Of a stretch of 64,000 nucleotides of DNA, positions 1-8,349 are shown piece by piece; position 1 is the stretch's first letter; each line of letters starts with the position of its first letter. The position numbers and the translations under genes were made by a program. Under the pieces are notes generated by a model. The model saw only the letters and a list, made by a program, of their open reading frames with translations. It did not search any database and was not told the origin of the DNA. The DNA is taken from positions 682,001 to 746,000 of the forward strand of contig NZ_LT900021.1 in the NCBI RefSeq assembly GCF_900198835.1, in the 5' to 3' direction. This DNA comes from Thermococcus henrietii. GTDB taxonomy: Archaea; Methanobacteriota_B; Thermococci; Thermococcales; Thermococcaceae.

Positions 1-25
1 TAGAAATTATGCAGATCAATTACTC

Positions 26-970
26 ATGGATATAAAACAACTGGGGTGGCAGATAATGAAAAGGGAGGAAATTAAAGAAATTATTGGGGTGCTTTACGGA
101 CTCATGGAGCCGGGAGAATTGAAACTGAAATGCATTAAGGTGACTCCTGGAATAAACGCTCTCCTGGATATTTTAGCTTCAGGATGGTACCCTAAGGACC
201 CAGCCCAAGAACAGATAGTTTATACCCTTGAAGATCTGCTGGTCCTAGGGCATATCCTTAATTTAATTGAAACCCCGGAAGAGCTGAAGATTGCACTCGA
301 AGAGATTTTAGAGCATAAAGAAGCAAGAAAGAACTGGATTCACCGGCTGAACAAATACAGGAAAGATAAGAGGCGGGACAAGATTCTCCAAAGATATGAA
401 AATGTGCTTAACACAATCCTATCTAGGTGGAGAATTGACATTAAGGTTCCATGGACTAAAGTGCCTATTCCCGCTGTGGTCTTTGTTGACGCTTTGAGAA
501 CACTGAACAAGGATTCCCGGACTGTAAAGAAAAGTCTGCTGGAATTTGAGTCTCTGGGATTAATCAAAATTAAAGCCTGCACATCACTCAACTTGGACTC
601 GTGTACCGATCTATCAACGCTGGCTAGGAAACTTACTGAAACATTTCACAGAACCCGCAATACGAAGAAAGCTGAAGAGGAGATATCTCGCATATTGATA
701 GACACGGGGCTTTCTGAAGTTTCTCCTTCATTATTGGCCAAAACCTTGGACATCCTCAAAGAAAAGGACCGGCCTCTGGAGGAAAAATACCAGCTTCTTC
801 TCGATGAAATGGTAACTGCCATCTCAACGTCGAGGATCTACTCTCCCACTATAATAATAGAGCTCCTCATACTTCCGCTCCAAACTACTGAAAAAGCCTT
901 AGATGAAGCCACGATCAAAGAGATTATTGGGGATATTTACCGCTCTAAGAATGTCCCACCTGAAGAGTGA
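26..970 (+). CDS. hypothetical helical protein, possible winged-helix segment
   Basis: I do not recognise a family. The product is about 314 aa, highly charged and predicted mostly helical, without signal peptide or membrane segments. A stretch near residues 150-190, with a helix, a basic turn and an FESLGLIKIKA-like wing, could be a winged helix, which would suggest DNA binding. The frame stays open to the left edge of the window without a stop, so the gene may begin outside it. An internal ATG at 56, preceded by GGGGTGG, is an alternative start. It is followed 46 nt later by an MFS transporter on the same strand. Confidence 0.6.
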   Translation: MDIKQLGWQIMKREEIKEIIGVLYGLMEPGELKLKCIKVTPGINALLDILASGWYPKDPAQEQIVYTLEDLLVLGHILNLIETPEELKIALEEILEHKEARKNWIHRLNKYRKDKRRDKILQRYENVLNTILSRWRIDIKVPWTKVPIPAVVFVDALRTLNKDSRTVKKSLLEFESLGLIKIKACTSLNLDSCTDLSTLARKLTETFHRTRNTKKAEEEISRILIDTGLSEVSPSLLAKTLDILKEKDRPLEEKYQLLLDEMVTAISTSRIYSPTIIIELLILPLQTTEKALDEATIKEIIGDIYRSKNVPPEE

Positions 971-1016
971 TAACTTTTTATTTTTCCTGCTCCTTAATGG
1001 GGGCGGTGGATGTTAA

Positions 1017-2228
1017 GTGGACTTGGTTAGGAAATACAAGCTCTTTTATGCCCTCATGAACGTTGGATTCGTAGGAAACATTCTCATCATCTATTACCTA
1101 ACCAAAGGCTTCAACTACGCCCAAATAGGAATCGCAACAGCAGTAATGACCGCCGGATACGTCCTCTTCGAAGTCCCAACCGGAGTAGTAGCCGACAAAA
1201 TCAGCCGAAAACTAAGCGTCCTCATCGGACTAACCATTCACGCCCTCGGCCTCCTCGTCCTAATCCTCCTAAACAACTTCCCCCTCCTCATATTATACTC
1301 AATCCTCACCGTCCTCGGCGGAACATTCGCAAGCGGAAGCCTCCAAGCATGGTTATACGACAACCTCAAACACCTCGGCAGAGAAAAAGAATTCAGGAAA
1401 CTCATGAAAGAAATCAAAACCATCACAATCCCCCTCTCAGCCACAACCGTCATAATCGGCGGATTCCTCGCCCAATACTACGGCTTCACCCTCCCCTTAG
1501 CCCTAACACTCCTCGCTGAGATAATAACCATTGTAGTGGCCTACACGATTCCGGAGTATGAGTTCCAGAAGCCCGAACGCTCCTACCTCAAACACACCTT
1601 TGAAGCTTCCAAAAAACTCCTTCGGCCAGAACTCCTCTGGCTCATAATTCTCTCAATCACCGTCTCAATGCAGGTAAACCAGTTCAGAAAGTTCTTCGAA
1701 CCTTATCTCGGAGACATACTCGCCAGGAGGTTAAATACAACCCTTATTGGAACGCTCGGAATCCTCGGAGTGGTTGAAGCCATCGTCAAAGTCGTTCCGA
1801 GGCTTATAGGAATCCGCCTCAGAGACGAATGGAGCGTCAAAGCCTACTCCCTCGCTCCGGTTGTTATCCCGCTCTTAACGGCCCTCTCCGTGATTTACCA
1901 GAACCCGCTCTGGATTGTCGCCTTGGGAATCGTGGTTACAATAGTTAATACCGCCTTCGGCTTCAACGTCTCGATTGAACTCCAGCATCGGATACCGAGC
2001 GAGGAAAGGGCCACTATAATGTCTCTGGACATGATGGTCTCAGCGTTAGTTATGAGTGCGTTTTACTTCATCTACGGTTTCGTCGTGGACTGGCTGGGAC
2101 TGGCTGAAGCGAGGTTACTCTTCGCCCTAATCCTCCTCGGTGCGGGAGTCTCATTGAAGGCTGGGGAACTCTTAGGCCCACTCAAGGACGTTCTAAAGCT
2201 CAAACACATGGAAGCCATGACCAAATAG
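1017..2228 (+). CDS. MFS transporter
   Basis: A 403-aa polytopic membrane protein with about 11-12 hydrophobic segments. The first third carries the major-facilitator pattern, with a loop motif containing GVVADKISRKLS after the second helix, equivalent to the GxLaDrxGrk motif A. The substrate is unknown; drug/proton antiport is typical of such proteins but is inference. The GTG start at 1017 is preceded by GGTGG at a suitable distance. Codon use is odd: about 1090-1500 uses almost only A- or C-ending codons (AAA, CGA, CTC, GGA), while the rest looks like its neighbours, as if part of the gene had a different origin. Confidence 0.85.
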   Translation: MDLVRKYKLFYALMNVGFVGNILIIYYLTKGFNYAQIGIATAVMTAGYVLFEVPTGVVADKISRKLSVLIGLTIHALGLLVLILLNNFPLLILYSILTVLGGTFASGSLQAWLYDNLKHLGREKEFRKLMKEIKTITIPLSATTVIIGGFLAQYYGFTLPLALTLLAEIITIVVAYTIPEYEFQKPERSYLKHTFEASKKLLRPELLWLIILSITVSMQVNQFRKFFEPYLGDILARRLNTTLIGTLGILGVVEAIVKVVPRLIGIRLRDEWSVKAYSLAPVVIPLLTALSVIYQNPLWIVALGIVVTIVNTAFGFNVSIELQHRIPSEERATIMSLDMMVSALVMSAFYFIYGFVVDWLGLAEARLLFALILLGAGVSLKAGELLGPLKDVLKLKHMEAMTK

Positions 2229-2352
2229 ACCGTGATTAAGCTTTGTTTTTTGTTTAATATCTTTGATGGACCGTATCTTCGAGCTTGAGTGATATTAGAG
2301 AATCTATACTTCCTTTCCAAATCATCTAGCTGGATCATAGAATACTCATCTC

Positions 2353-2369
2353 CAAAACCTTTATATTCA
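2353..2369 (+). promoter_or_regulatory. TATA/BRE promoter of the abiE-like pair
   Basis: An AAAACC BRE-like stretch is followed by TTTATATTC, about 50 bp before the ATG at 2417. The expected transcription start lies near 2390. It would drive both toxin-antitoxin genes. Confidence 0.6.
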
Positions 2370-2416
2370 AAAATTCTCATTTTCATCCAGTTATATTGTG
2401 ATTATGGTGAGAAAAT

Positions 2417-3187
2417 ATGAATACCACAGAGGTCCTAAGAAGGCTCTCTGAACTGGGGGATGTCTTCACCAAGAAGGAGGCCCAAGAGAAGCTTGGCATA
2501 ACTACAAGACAGCTAAACTACTACCTTAACATTCTCCTCAGAGAGGGATTTCTTCGGAGAATCGCCAAGGGCATCTACACCCTCTCCTTAGAACCTGGAA
2601 GGGCCTCTTCGCCTCACGAGTTCCTTTTAGGCCAGTTGTTGGTGCCTAACGGGGCAGTTGCGTACTGGTCCGCCCTCAACTACTACGGGTTAACAGAGCA
2701 GATTCCAAGAACGGTTTTCATCCAAACTCCAGTAAAGAGGGGTTACAAGGAGCTCTTGATACTTGATGGCAAGAGGTTCAGGGTAGTTGTAGTCCGACCT
2801 GAGAAGTTTTTTGGAATTAGAACCATACGCCTTGGACGCAGGGAGGTTCGGATAACAGATCCAGAAAAGACGATAGTGGACTGTCTAGACAAGCCTAAGT
2901 ACTGCGGGGGAGTAATCGAGGTCGTTAAGGCCCTCAAGAACGCGAGGCTGGATTATGAAAAGTTGCTGGAATATGCTGAACGGATGAAGAGCAAGGCCAT
3001 TCTGAAGCGTTTGGGATTTTTAAGTGAGAAGCTGGGGCTCGGGATTGAGAATGGAATCCAGCTTTCTGAAAATGACAAGAAGAGCTTCGCACTCCTCGAC
3101 CCCTCAATGCCCTCTGGAGGCCGCTTCAGCTATCGGTGGGGCCTGAGGATTAATGTTCCGGAGGATTATTGGGAGGAGGTAGAATGA
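2417..3187 (+). CDS. abiEi: AbiEi-type antitoxin / transcriptional regulator
   Basis: A 256-aa protein with an N-terminal winged HTH (residues about 1-60, with LGITTRQLNYYLNILLREGFL) followed by the AbiEi C-terminal domain (motif TDPEKTIVDCLDKPKYCGG near 150-170). AbiEi proteins are the antitoxins of type IV toxin-antitoxin systems and repress their own operon. The ATG follows GGTGAG. The 3' end overlaps the start of the AbiEii-like nucleotidyltransferase by 4 bp, the usual antitoxin-first order and translational coupling. The role in phage defence or plasmid maintenance is inferred from the family. Confidence 0.9.
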   Translation: MNTTEVLRRLSELGDVFTKKEAQEKLGITTRQLNYYLNILLREGFLRRIAKGIYTLSLEPGRASSPHEFLLGQLLVPNGAVAYWSALNYYGLTEQIPRTVFIQTPVKRGYKELLILDGKRFRVVVVRPEKFFGIRTIRLGRREVRITDPEKTIVDCLDKPKYCGGVIEVVKALKNARLDYEKLLEYAERMKSKAILKRLGFLSEKLGLGIENGIQLSENDKKSFALLDPSMPSGGRFSYRWGLRINVPEDYWEEVE

Positions 3188-4023
3188 TTGAGGAGGAGAT
3201 AAAGGCCCTGAGTTCTGAGCTTGGGGTTCCGGTTTCTACTGTTGAGAAGGACTATGCTATAAGCTGGATGCTCTATGGGCTCTGGAAGTCAAAGTTTTGG
3301 AGAGTACTGGCATTCAAAGGAGGTACCTGCCTGAAAAAGGCATACTTTGCAGACTACAGATTTTCTGAGGACCTTGACTACACCCTGCTTTTAGAGGAGC
3401 CGGATATAGGGGATGTCCAAGCTAAAATAGCTGAAGCCGTTGAAGCGGCCAATGAGGGGCCCGTTCAGTTCCTTGATTTTGAACTGAGGCCAAGATATGG
3501 AGTGAAGCTTTTTCCGGGAGAGCTTCTTGGGTTTGAAGTTCGGATTCCGTTTAGACTGCTCAGCAGAACCGGAAATCCTCCGAAGATTAAGATGGACATA
3601 ACCCTCGAAAAGTACGAGAAGATATTGCTACCCCTCCAAGAAAGGCCGATTCTGCATGGGTATTCAGACAGCCCAAGGTTTTCTGTGGTAAGCGTTAGGA
3701 CCTATAGCTTGGAGGAAATACTGGCTGAGAAAATCAGGTCTCTGTTCCAGAGGACGAGGCCGAGGGATTTGTATGATATATGGTTTCTAAAAAGCATTGC
3801 TGACCTGAGAAGTGTGACACAGATACTCCGTCCCAAGTTTGAGGCTAAGGGGGTTGAACCTGATATAAATGCCCTTCAAGGTAGAAAGCCCTACTATGAA
3901 AGGGCCTGGGAGAGCAGTCTGGGTCATCAGTTGAGGGAACTTCCAGAATTTAGTACCGTATGGAACGATGTTCTAGAATTAGTAAAGGAGGTTCTAAGTA
4001 ATCTGGGCAGTTTCGAGGAGTAA
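3184..4023 (+). CDS. abiEii: AbiEii-family nucleotidyltransferase toxin
   Basis: A 279-aa protein of the AbiEii/MenT nucleotidyltransferase family. Visible motifs are FKGGTCLKKAY (GG-T of the nucleotide pocket, near residues 45-55), FSEDLDYT (DxD-like metal site near 62-69), KMDITLEKY and EEILAEKIRSL...RPRDLYDIW in the C-terminal half. Family toxins transfer nucleotides to tRNA or other acceptors. The ATG at 3184 is preceded by GGGAGGAGGT and overlaps the antitoxin stop, so translation is coupled. All motifs look intact, so the toxin may be active. Confidence 0.9.
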   Translation: MIEEEIKALSSELGVPVSTVEKDYAISWMLYGLWKSKFWRVLAFKGGTCLKKAYFADYRFSEDLDYTLLLEEPDIGDVQAKIAEAVEAANEGPVQFLDFELRPRYGVKLFPGELLGFEVRIPFRLLSRTGNPPKIKMDITLEKYEKILLPLQERPILHGYSDSPRFSVVSVRTYSLEEILAEKIRSLFQRTRPRDLYDIWFLKSIADLRSVTQILRPKFEAKGVEPDINALQGRKPYYERAWESSLGHQLRELPEFSTVWNDVLELVKEVLSNLGSFEE

Positions 4024-4644
4024 AATTCCTCCATACCTAACCTCTAAAAGTTTGGACCGAATTGAACTCTCTTTTTAATGGACCCATGCCTAGCTAATCT
4101 TTTAATTGCAACTGCAGTGGAACTTCTAATTGTTGTTGAGACTGAAACAAAAACTGTAGAAAATGGAAGTGGGTTCAAAGTTTAGGCTAAGAGCTCTGAA
4201 TTAATGTGAAACTCTAACAAAAGTTGCCAAGCTATAGAAGGCTATGCTAGTTATGAGCTAATAGATAAGTGCATGCCCTGACAGCGATAGGCTGAATTAT
4301 TAAAATTATCATAAAGAATGCTCATAACAGAGCATTGAAGGGTTCGAGAAAGGGAGAGTTAGGGATATAGATATGGAAAGCCCTTTTCTGTGTTCTCATG
4401 AGTTCTATAGCGTTTTATCAAATTCTATCCTGTTCTACCCAGTTTCATCCTGTTTCGAATCAGCTCCTCAGAATTCCGACAGATAACAGTTGGGCATTCC
4501 AAGTTCTCAGAAGACCTTCTAGAACATGCATTTTCATACCTAAACTCACAATCTCCAAATCAAACACACGGTGAGTTACCCAGACTTGCTAAATTAATTT
4601 AGATTATTGGCTTTATTCAGAGTGAAAATCCAGCTAACGTACTA
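4024..4644. other. gene-free interval between abiE-like pair and recombinase cassette
   Basis: About 620 bp without a convincing reading frame. It is AT-rich compared with most of the window and holds the 10-bp phased repeat at 4391-4460. Both flanking transcription units run into it, so it may be the end of an integrated element. I found no tRNA fragment in it. Confidence 0.5.
4391..4460. repeat. seven tandem 10-bp units, consensus NGTTCTATCC
   Basis: Seven successive 10-mers start at 4391, 4401, 4411, 4421, 4431, 4441 and 4451. TT is present at positions 3-4 of every unit and G at position 2 of six. The best units read AGTTCTATAG, AATTCTATCC, TGTTCTACCC and AGTTTCATCC. The period equals one DNA turn, so all copies face the same side of the helix, which suits a protein-binding array. 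GTTCTA recurs twice, 10 bp apart, at the predicted promoter of the recombinase gene. Confidence 0.6.
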
Positions 4645-4827
4645 TCATTGAAGATTCTGTTTGTATCTTTTTCCTTCTACAGTATCCCACCACTCATCTT
4701 CTGGTCTGTTCCAGTCTTCGGCTAAAATCGGCTCAATGTTCCTCAGCATTCCTAAAATAAACTCTTCATCTTCATCCTTTGGGTCATGGCAAATTTTCTT
4801 TCTCTTCTTATCATAAATCAATGTCAC
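4645..4827 (-). CDS. small hypothetical protein of recombinase cassette
   Basis: A 60-aa acidic protein (many D/E, with EDEEFILGMLRNIEP and a WNRPEDEWWDTVEG stretch); family not recognised. The GTG start at 4827 overlaps the TGA of the upstream gene as GTGA, a sign of translational coupling, and is preceded by GGGAGGT. It is the last gene of a leftward three-gene unit headed by the tyrosine recombinase. A role as a recombinase accessory or copy-control factor is speculation. Confidence 0.6.
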   Translation of the reverse strand: MTLIYDKKRKKICHDPKDEDEEFILGMLRNIEPILAEDWNRPEDEWWDTVEGKRYKQNLQ

Positions 4828-5285
4828 CAAACCTCCCCCTCCTCCCGGATCAGCTCTGAATAAGATTCATAAAAGAATACCATCTGATTTTTCATCTTTT
4901 CTGCCTTCACTCTGTATTTATAGGCGAGTGTCTCAACGATGGTGACTTTTCGCTCAAGGAATCCCTTCTTGTATAGGCGGTACAAAAACATCCTGATAAA
5001 AGCTTCCCATTTTCCGTCGCCTAATGCCTCTGGAGAGAGAATTGAGGCTTTTAGGAGCTCATCTATGAGTTCTCTAACTGTAAACCACACCCAGTCATTC
5101 TGGGCCAGGTGGCTTAGGACGAATATTTTTACCCTTATTCTTAGATAGTCTTCTGTGTTTTCTTTTAGCTTATCTTGAAGTTTGAGTAGATCTATATAGA
5201 CATCATCGAGAGTCAGCTTTGAAATTTCAACTCTAGCATTTTTACTTTTCATCTTCCCGTGCTTTCTGACAGCATATCTTCCCAT
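4824..5285 (-). CDS. hypothetical protein, possible helical/winged DNA-binding fold
   Basis: A 153-aa basic protein without a recognised family. The middle (residues about 45-110) has helices followed by MFLYRLYKKGFLERKV, resembling the recognition helix and wing of a winged HTH. The ATG at 5285 follows GGGGGGTG; an upstream in-frame GTG at 5297 lies inside that ribosome binding site and is less likely. The gene sits 25 bp downstream of the recombinase gene and overlaps the next small gene, so the three are probably one transcript. Confidence 0.6.
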   Translation of the reverse strand: MGRYAVRKHGKMKSKNARVEISKLTLDDVYIDLLKLQDKLKENTEDYLRIRVKIFVLSHLAQNDWVWFTVRELIDELLKASILSPEALGDGKWEAFIRMFLYRLYKKGFLERKVTIVETLAYKYRVKAEKMKNQMVFFYESYSELIREEGEVW

Positions 5286-5310
5286 TTTAATAAACACCCC
5301 CCAAGACAGT

Positions 5311-6666
5311 TCACGTTATCTCCCCTATTCCTATGGAGGTTGCTCTGGATTCAGAATACGGATACTTGGAGAAGAACTTCTGGGAGGTTTCCTCGCTTAG
5401 AACTAGAAGAAGTTCTGGCATGGCTTCGTCTATTATTGAGTCAACGAACAGTCTTGTAAGTCTTTTATACCTTCTGCGGAATCTTTTATCCTCTGTAAGC
5501 GAGATGTAGTGCATGAAGTCAACGCCTTCTGCTCTCCCTAAAAGATAGTTCTTGTACCTCCTTAGCTCATCAACGAGCCGAATTCCGCTTAGAAAATTCA
5601 TGAAATCGACTCTGCCATCGTCTACTAGGCTGTATATCATGTTCTGAAGATGGCTGTCAAAGAACTTTCTGAATAGTTTAATTGTGATTATCGGCTTATC
5701 CGGACTGCAGTGCTTAAGCCAAGGATACTTGTGGTAGATTTCTTCCAGCTTTTTACGGCTTCTAAACGTCTCTTTAGGGGTGTAGTAGTGTGTAAATATT
5801 TTGTCTATTGAATAGAAACCGAAAATTGGCTGTGTGGGGTCTAGAACATATTTCTTTTTAAAAACCTTGAGTTCGTTCACCAATATAGGATGTATGAATA
5901 TTGGAGTAACTCCTCCCCCATCTCGCCGTAGCTTTGCTCTCCTAAAGTATATTACCCCTTCAGTGAGGTCTATTTGCTTGATTCTTCTACCTGTATCGTC
6001 AGAAGTAATGAATTGGAGGTCGTTGATTTCTGAGCCCCTAGCCCCTGTCATAAGGGCTATTAGAGTAGCAAGCCGAACCTTTTCTACTGTGATTGTGGGG
6101 CGTTCTGAGATGAGAACCGAAAGCCATTTCAGTGCAAGCTTTATTTGATCCGGAGAAACAACCTTTTCCTTCTCCCTTTTTCTATGGGTCTGTAGTTGTA
6201 TTGCCTTTGATCTCATAGCTATTACTGATACCAATCTCAAGTAGAGGTTTGGATTAAAGACTTCGTCTCCTAAGGCTCGGGTTAAACTGATTCCGTATTT
6301 CTCCCAGAGGATGTGCTTCAACGCTTCTTCAGTGTACTTAACCACAACCCTAAATGTGTGGGTAGATTTGCTCCTTCGAGGGTCTTTGAGGTATTCTGAA
6401 AACACCTGATACACATCCATTGCGGTCAGTTTTATTATGGGGTTATCATCAGCTATGGGCCCTTTTATTCTCAGCAGGTACTCAATGAACGTGTTTATTG
6501 CAAACGATTTATTCTGAAAGGTGCCTGGACTCAGCTGTTTTAAGTTTCTCAAGCTTATGAGTTCTTCTTTATATTCATCTATGTCTCTAAGGTCGAGGAG
6601 TATGTAATCATCGGAGGAGTAACGGACGGGCAGTTTTTGAGGGCCTCCAAATCGTTTCCTCCTCAT
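5311..6666 (-). CDS. tyrosine recombinase / integrase
   Basis: A 451-aa site-specific recombinase of the tyrosine family in an archaeal form. An N-terminal SAM-like core-binding domain (about 45-165) precedes the catalytic domain. Catalytic candidates are R210 (TGARGSEINDL), K245 in the beta hairpin, K330-x-x-R333 in place of HxxR, G-R in LLGR (375-378) and the nucleophile Y387 (FMHYISL). Replacement of His by Lys in the second box also occurs in SSV-type archaeal integrases. The frame is intact. The gene heads a leftward cassette, and phased GTTCTA motifs overlap its predicted transcription start. It probably belonged to, or still moves, an integrated element; the attachment site was not identified. 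Confidence 0.88.
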   Translation of the reverse strand: MRRKRFGGPQKLPVRYSSDDYILLDLRDIDEYKEELISLRNLKQLSPGTFQNKSFAINTFIEYLLRIKGPIADDNPIIKLTAMDVYQVFSEYLKDPRRSKSTHTFRVVVKYTEEALKHILWEKYGISLTRALGDEVFNPNLYLRLVSVIAMRSKAIQLQTHRKREKEKVVSPDQIKLALKWLSVLISERPTITVEKVRLATLIALMTGARGSEINDLQFITSDDTGRRIKQIDLTEGVIYFRRAKLRRDGGGVTPIFIHPILVNELKVFKKKYVLDPTQPIFGFYSIDKIFTHYYTPKETFRSRKKLEEIYHKYPWLKHCSPDKPIITIKLFRKFFDSHLQNMIYSLVDDGRVDFMNFLSGIRLVDELRRYKNYLLGRAEGVDFMHYISLTEDKRFRRRYKRLTRLFVDSIIDEAMPELLLVLSEETSQKFFSKYPYSESRATSIGIGEIT

Positions 6667-6688
6667 AGTTCATGCCGCCCTTGATAAT

Positions 6689-6704
6689 GTTCTAAATTGT
6701 TCTA
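6689..6704. repeat. two GTTCTA motifs 10 bp apart at recombinase promoter
   Basis: GTTCTA occurs at 6689-6694 and 6699-6704, with the same 10-bp phase as the array at 4391-4460 on the other side of the recombinase cassette. The predicted recombinase transcription start (about 6690-6700, from the TATA box at 6717-6726) coincides with them, so they could be an operator or an integrase arm site. Confidence 0.5.
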
Positions 6705-6716
6705 TGAATATTCAAA

Positions 6717-6726
6717 GTTTATAAAC
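6717..6726 (-). promoter_or_regulatory. TATA box of recombinase gene
   Basis: GTTTATAAAC lies 50 bp upstream of the recombinase ATG at 6666, the right distance for an archaeal core promoter with a short leader. It is followed in the leftward direction by the GTTCTA pair. Confidence 0.55.
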
Positions 6727-6974
6727 ATTGCTGAATTGCATACATTAACCTATGACATTGATTATATCGGAATATTTATATATTATAAGAGCATAATTAG
6801 CGCATACTTTAAGGCTATATAAGAACGTTAGAGCATACGATTGGTTTTGTGCTTATGTACAAAACGCATACAAAAGAGGATTTAGGATGACACTCCTCAT
6901 CGGTTCGCAACCCAAATGGGTCCTTTGAACGGTAACGTTGGCGATGCTTATCTCTAGGAAACATTATGGGGTAA
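6727..6974. other. AT-rich intergenic segment with GCATAC repeats and hairpins
   Basis: No gene is visible here. The AT-rich part has GCATAC at 6738, 6802, 6833 and 6866 and a GCATAA at 6790. The inverted repeat GTTTTGT-8nt-ACAAAAC lies at 6844-6865. A less AT-rich block (6875-6960) follows, with GAGGA/TCCTC arms, ACCCA-AA-TGGGT and an AACGTT palindrome. It may be an attachment or regulatory region of the recombinase element; nothing proves this. Confidence 0.45.
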
Positions 6975-6986
6975 GGTTATAAGTTT
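6975..6986 (+). promoter_or_regulatory. TATA box upstream of transglutaminase-like gene
   Basis: GGTTATAAGTTT lies about 80 bp before the ATG at 7058, with an expected transcript start near 7005. This makes the GTG at 7010 an unlikely start, because it would leave almost no leader. Confidence 0.5.
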
Positions 6987-7057
6987 TCCGAGCCTAATGA
7001 GAGAAGCACGTGCATCCACAAACTACAACCCCGGGTGATACGACGGAGGCACTGCTT

Positions 7058-8344
7058 ATGGGGCTCCTGAAACCGGCAATCCGCATGACCGCGGTGTTTG
7101 CTGTGTTTTTGCTCTTGTTCAGCAACGCCATCGTATGGCATTTCGAGGGGTTCGGGGCAAACGGAGGGGTGAAGGGTTTCCTGACCGCACCAGTTAAAGT
7201 AATCGAGTACCGCCTCCATCATAGTGGGCCACCAAGAATAGAAAACCATGTGGGCAAAGAGGTGCCCCCTTGGAGACCTTTTTCCCCTGGGAAACTCCTC
7301 AGGGACATCAACAGCCCTCCCGTTAGGGAGTACATTGACAAACTAATAAATGAGAGCATTCTGAGGATTAGGGCCTCAGGGTATCCCATAGACCCCTCTC
7401 TCGTTCGGGGGACAGCGTACTCACTCCTCTTAGAGCGTGTTGTATACACCTACCATCCCGGATGGAACCTTCCGTCCGAGACCATATCCAACGGAGGAGT
7501 CTGTAGGGACTGGGCGCTTGTTGATTACGCCCTCATAAGGGCTGTGAACATGAGGTTTAACATCTCAGCGGATTACTACCTCGTCATAGCATATCCTAGG
7601 GTGGGAGAAGGCCACGCATTTCTCGCGGTTTATTATCCGAAAACAAAAACGTGGGAGCTCTACGATTGGTTTGCGACCCCTTACCTAGAATCTCCCTATG
7701 AGAATTCAAAGTTCAAGGTCGTGAAGCTTGGTAAAAATACGTATCTGGCTGGATGGTTCCCGGCAGGAGTGGCGCGAACTAACTCGTTCTCCTCGATTGA
7801 AGAGGCTCTGAGCGTCTACTCTCTGGCAGGAGGCTTCATACAGAGCGGTTACAATGTTACGCTCTACAGGCTTCCAGGGTTTGAGGAGGAGTTTAGCTTT
7901 CCAAGTTTCAGTGTGCTGAAATCGGCAGAGAAGAAGCTCTCAGAGATAAAGATAAGGTTTGGAAACTACGGAAAAACTTACACAATAAGGATAACCCCAA
8001 TAGGGAACCTGAGCGTGAGGCTGAGCAACGTAACCTTGTACGGAAACTTCCTTCGCCTAAACTTAAGCTTTGCAAAGCTCAACCCCCCGGTTGAGCTTGT
8101 GGCATCACTCGGAGGGGAGATTATATTCCCCCGAGCGGACCTCAAGATTATAAAGTGGAGGGGATTATCCTACGTTGAAGGATACCCCGCGTACAAGTAC
8201 CTGCTACTCAGAAACAGTCTAAAAAGCGTTACACTGCTCGTCGAGCGAAACCGGGAGTATCTACCCTTAATCTCGGCGTTCGAGGTCACGGTCCAGGAGT
8301 ATCTCGGGGGACGGGGCTTTATGATAGAAATCTCAAGCTGGTGA
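7058..8344 (+). CDS. secreted transglutaminase-like domain protein
   Basis: A 428-aa protein with an N-terminal hydrophobic segment (residues about 8-25), a signal peptide or membrane anchor. The transglutaminase-like fold is shown by the Cys-His-Asp set C149 (GGVCRDWAL), H186 (GEGHAF) and D203 (LYDWFA). Such archaeal proteins are usually cysteine proteases or peptide-processing enzymes outside the cell; the substrate here is unknown. The C-terminal 200 residues are beta-rich and probably a separate domain. ATG at 7058 is preceded by GGAGGC at 7 nt; a GTG at 7010 in the same frame lacks this. The stop overlaps the next gene's leader. Confidence 0.8.
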   Translation: MGLLKPAIRMTAVFAVFLLLFSNAIVWHFEGFGANGGVKGFLTAPVKVIEYRLHHSGPPRIENHVGKEVPPWRPFSPGKLLRDINSPPVREYIDKLINESILRIRASGYPIDPSLVRGTAYSLLLERVVYTYHPGWNLPSETISNGGVCRDWALVDYALIRAVNMRFNISADYYLVIAYPRVGEGHAFLAVYYPKTKTWELYDWFATPYLESPYENSKFKVVKLGKNTYLAGWFPAGVARTNSFSSIEEALSVYSLAGGFIQSGYNVTLYRLPGFEEEFSFPSFSVLKSAEKKLSEIKIRFGNYGKTYTIRITPIGNLSVRLSNVTLYGNFLRLNLSFAKLNPPVELVASLGGEIIFPRADLKIIKWRGLSYVEGYPAYKYLLLRNSLKSVTLLVERNREYLPLISAFEVTVQEYLGGRGFMIEISSW

Positions 8345-8349
8345 GCCAA

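Noticed and set aside
2072-2386. 104-codon minus-strand frame between the MFS gene and abiEi
   Set aside because: Most of it is antisense to the transporter, there is no ribosome binding site before its ATG, and the abiE promoter lies within its start region.
6875-6960. tRNA fragment or attachment remnant (GGTTCGCAACCC resembles a T arm)
   Set aside because: No acceptor or anticodon stem could be built around it and it matches none of the six tRNAs in the window; it is kept only as an unexplained segment.
7010-7057. GTG at 7010 as start of the transglutaminase-like protein
   Set aside because: The ATG at 7058 has a GGAGGC ribosome binding site and directly precedes the signal peptide; 7010 lies at the predicted transcript start.
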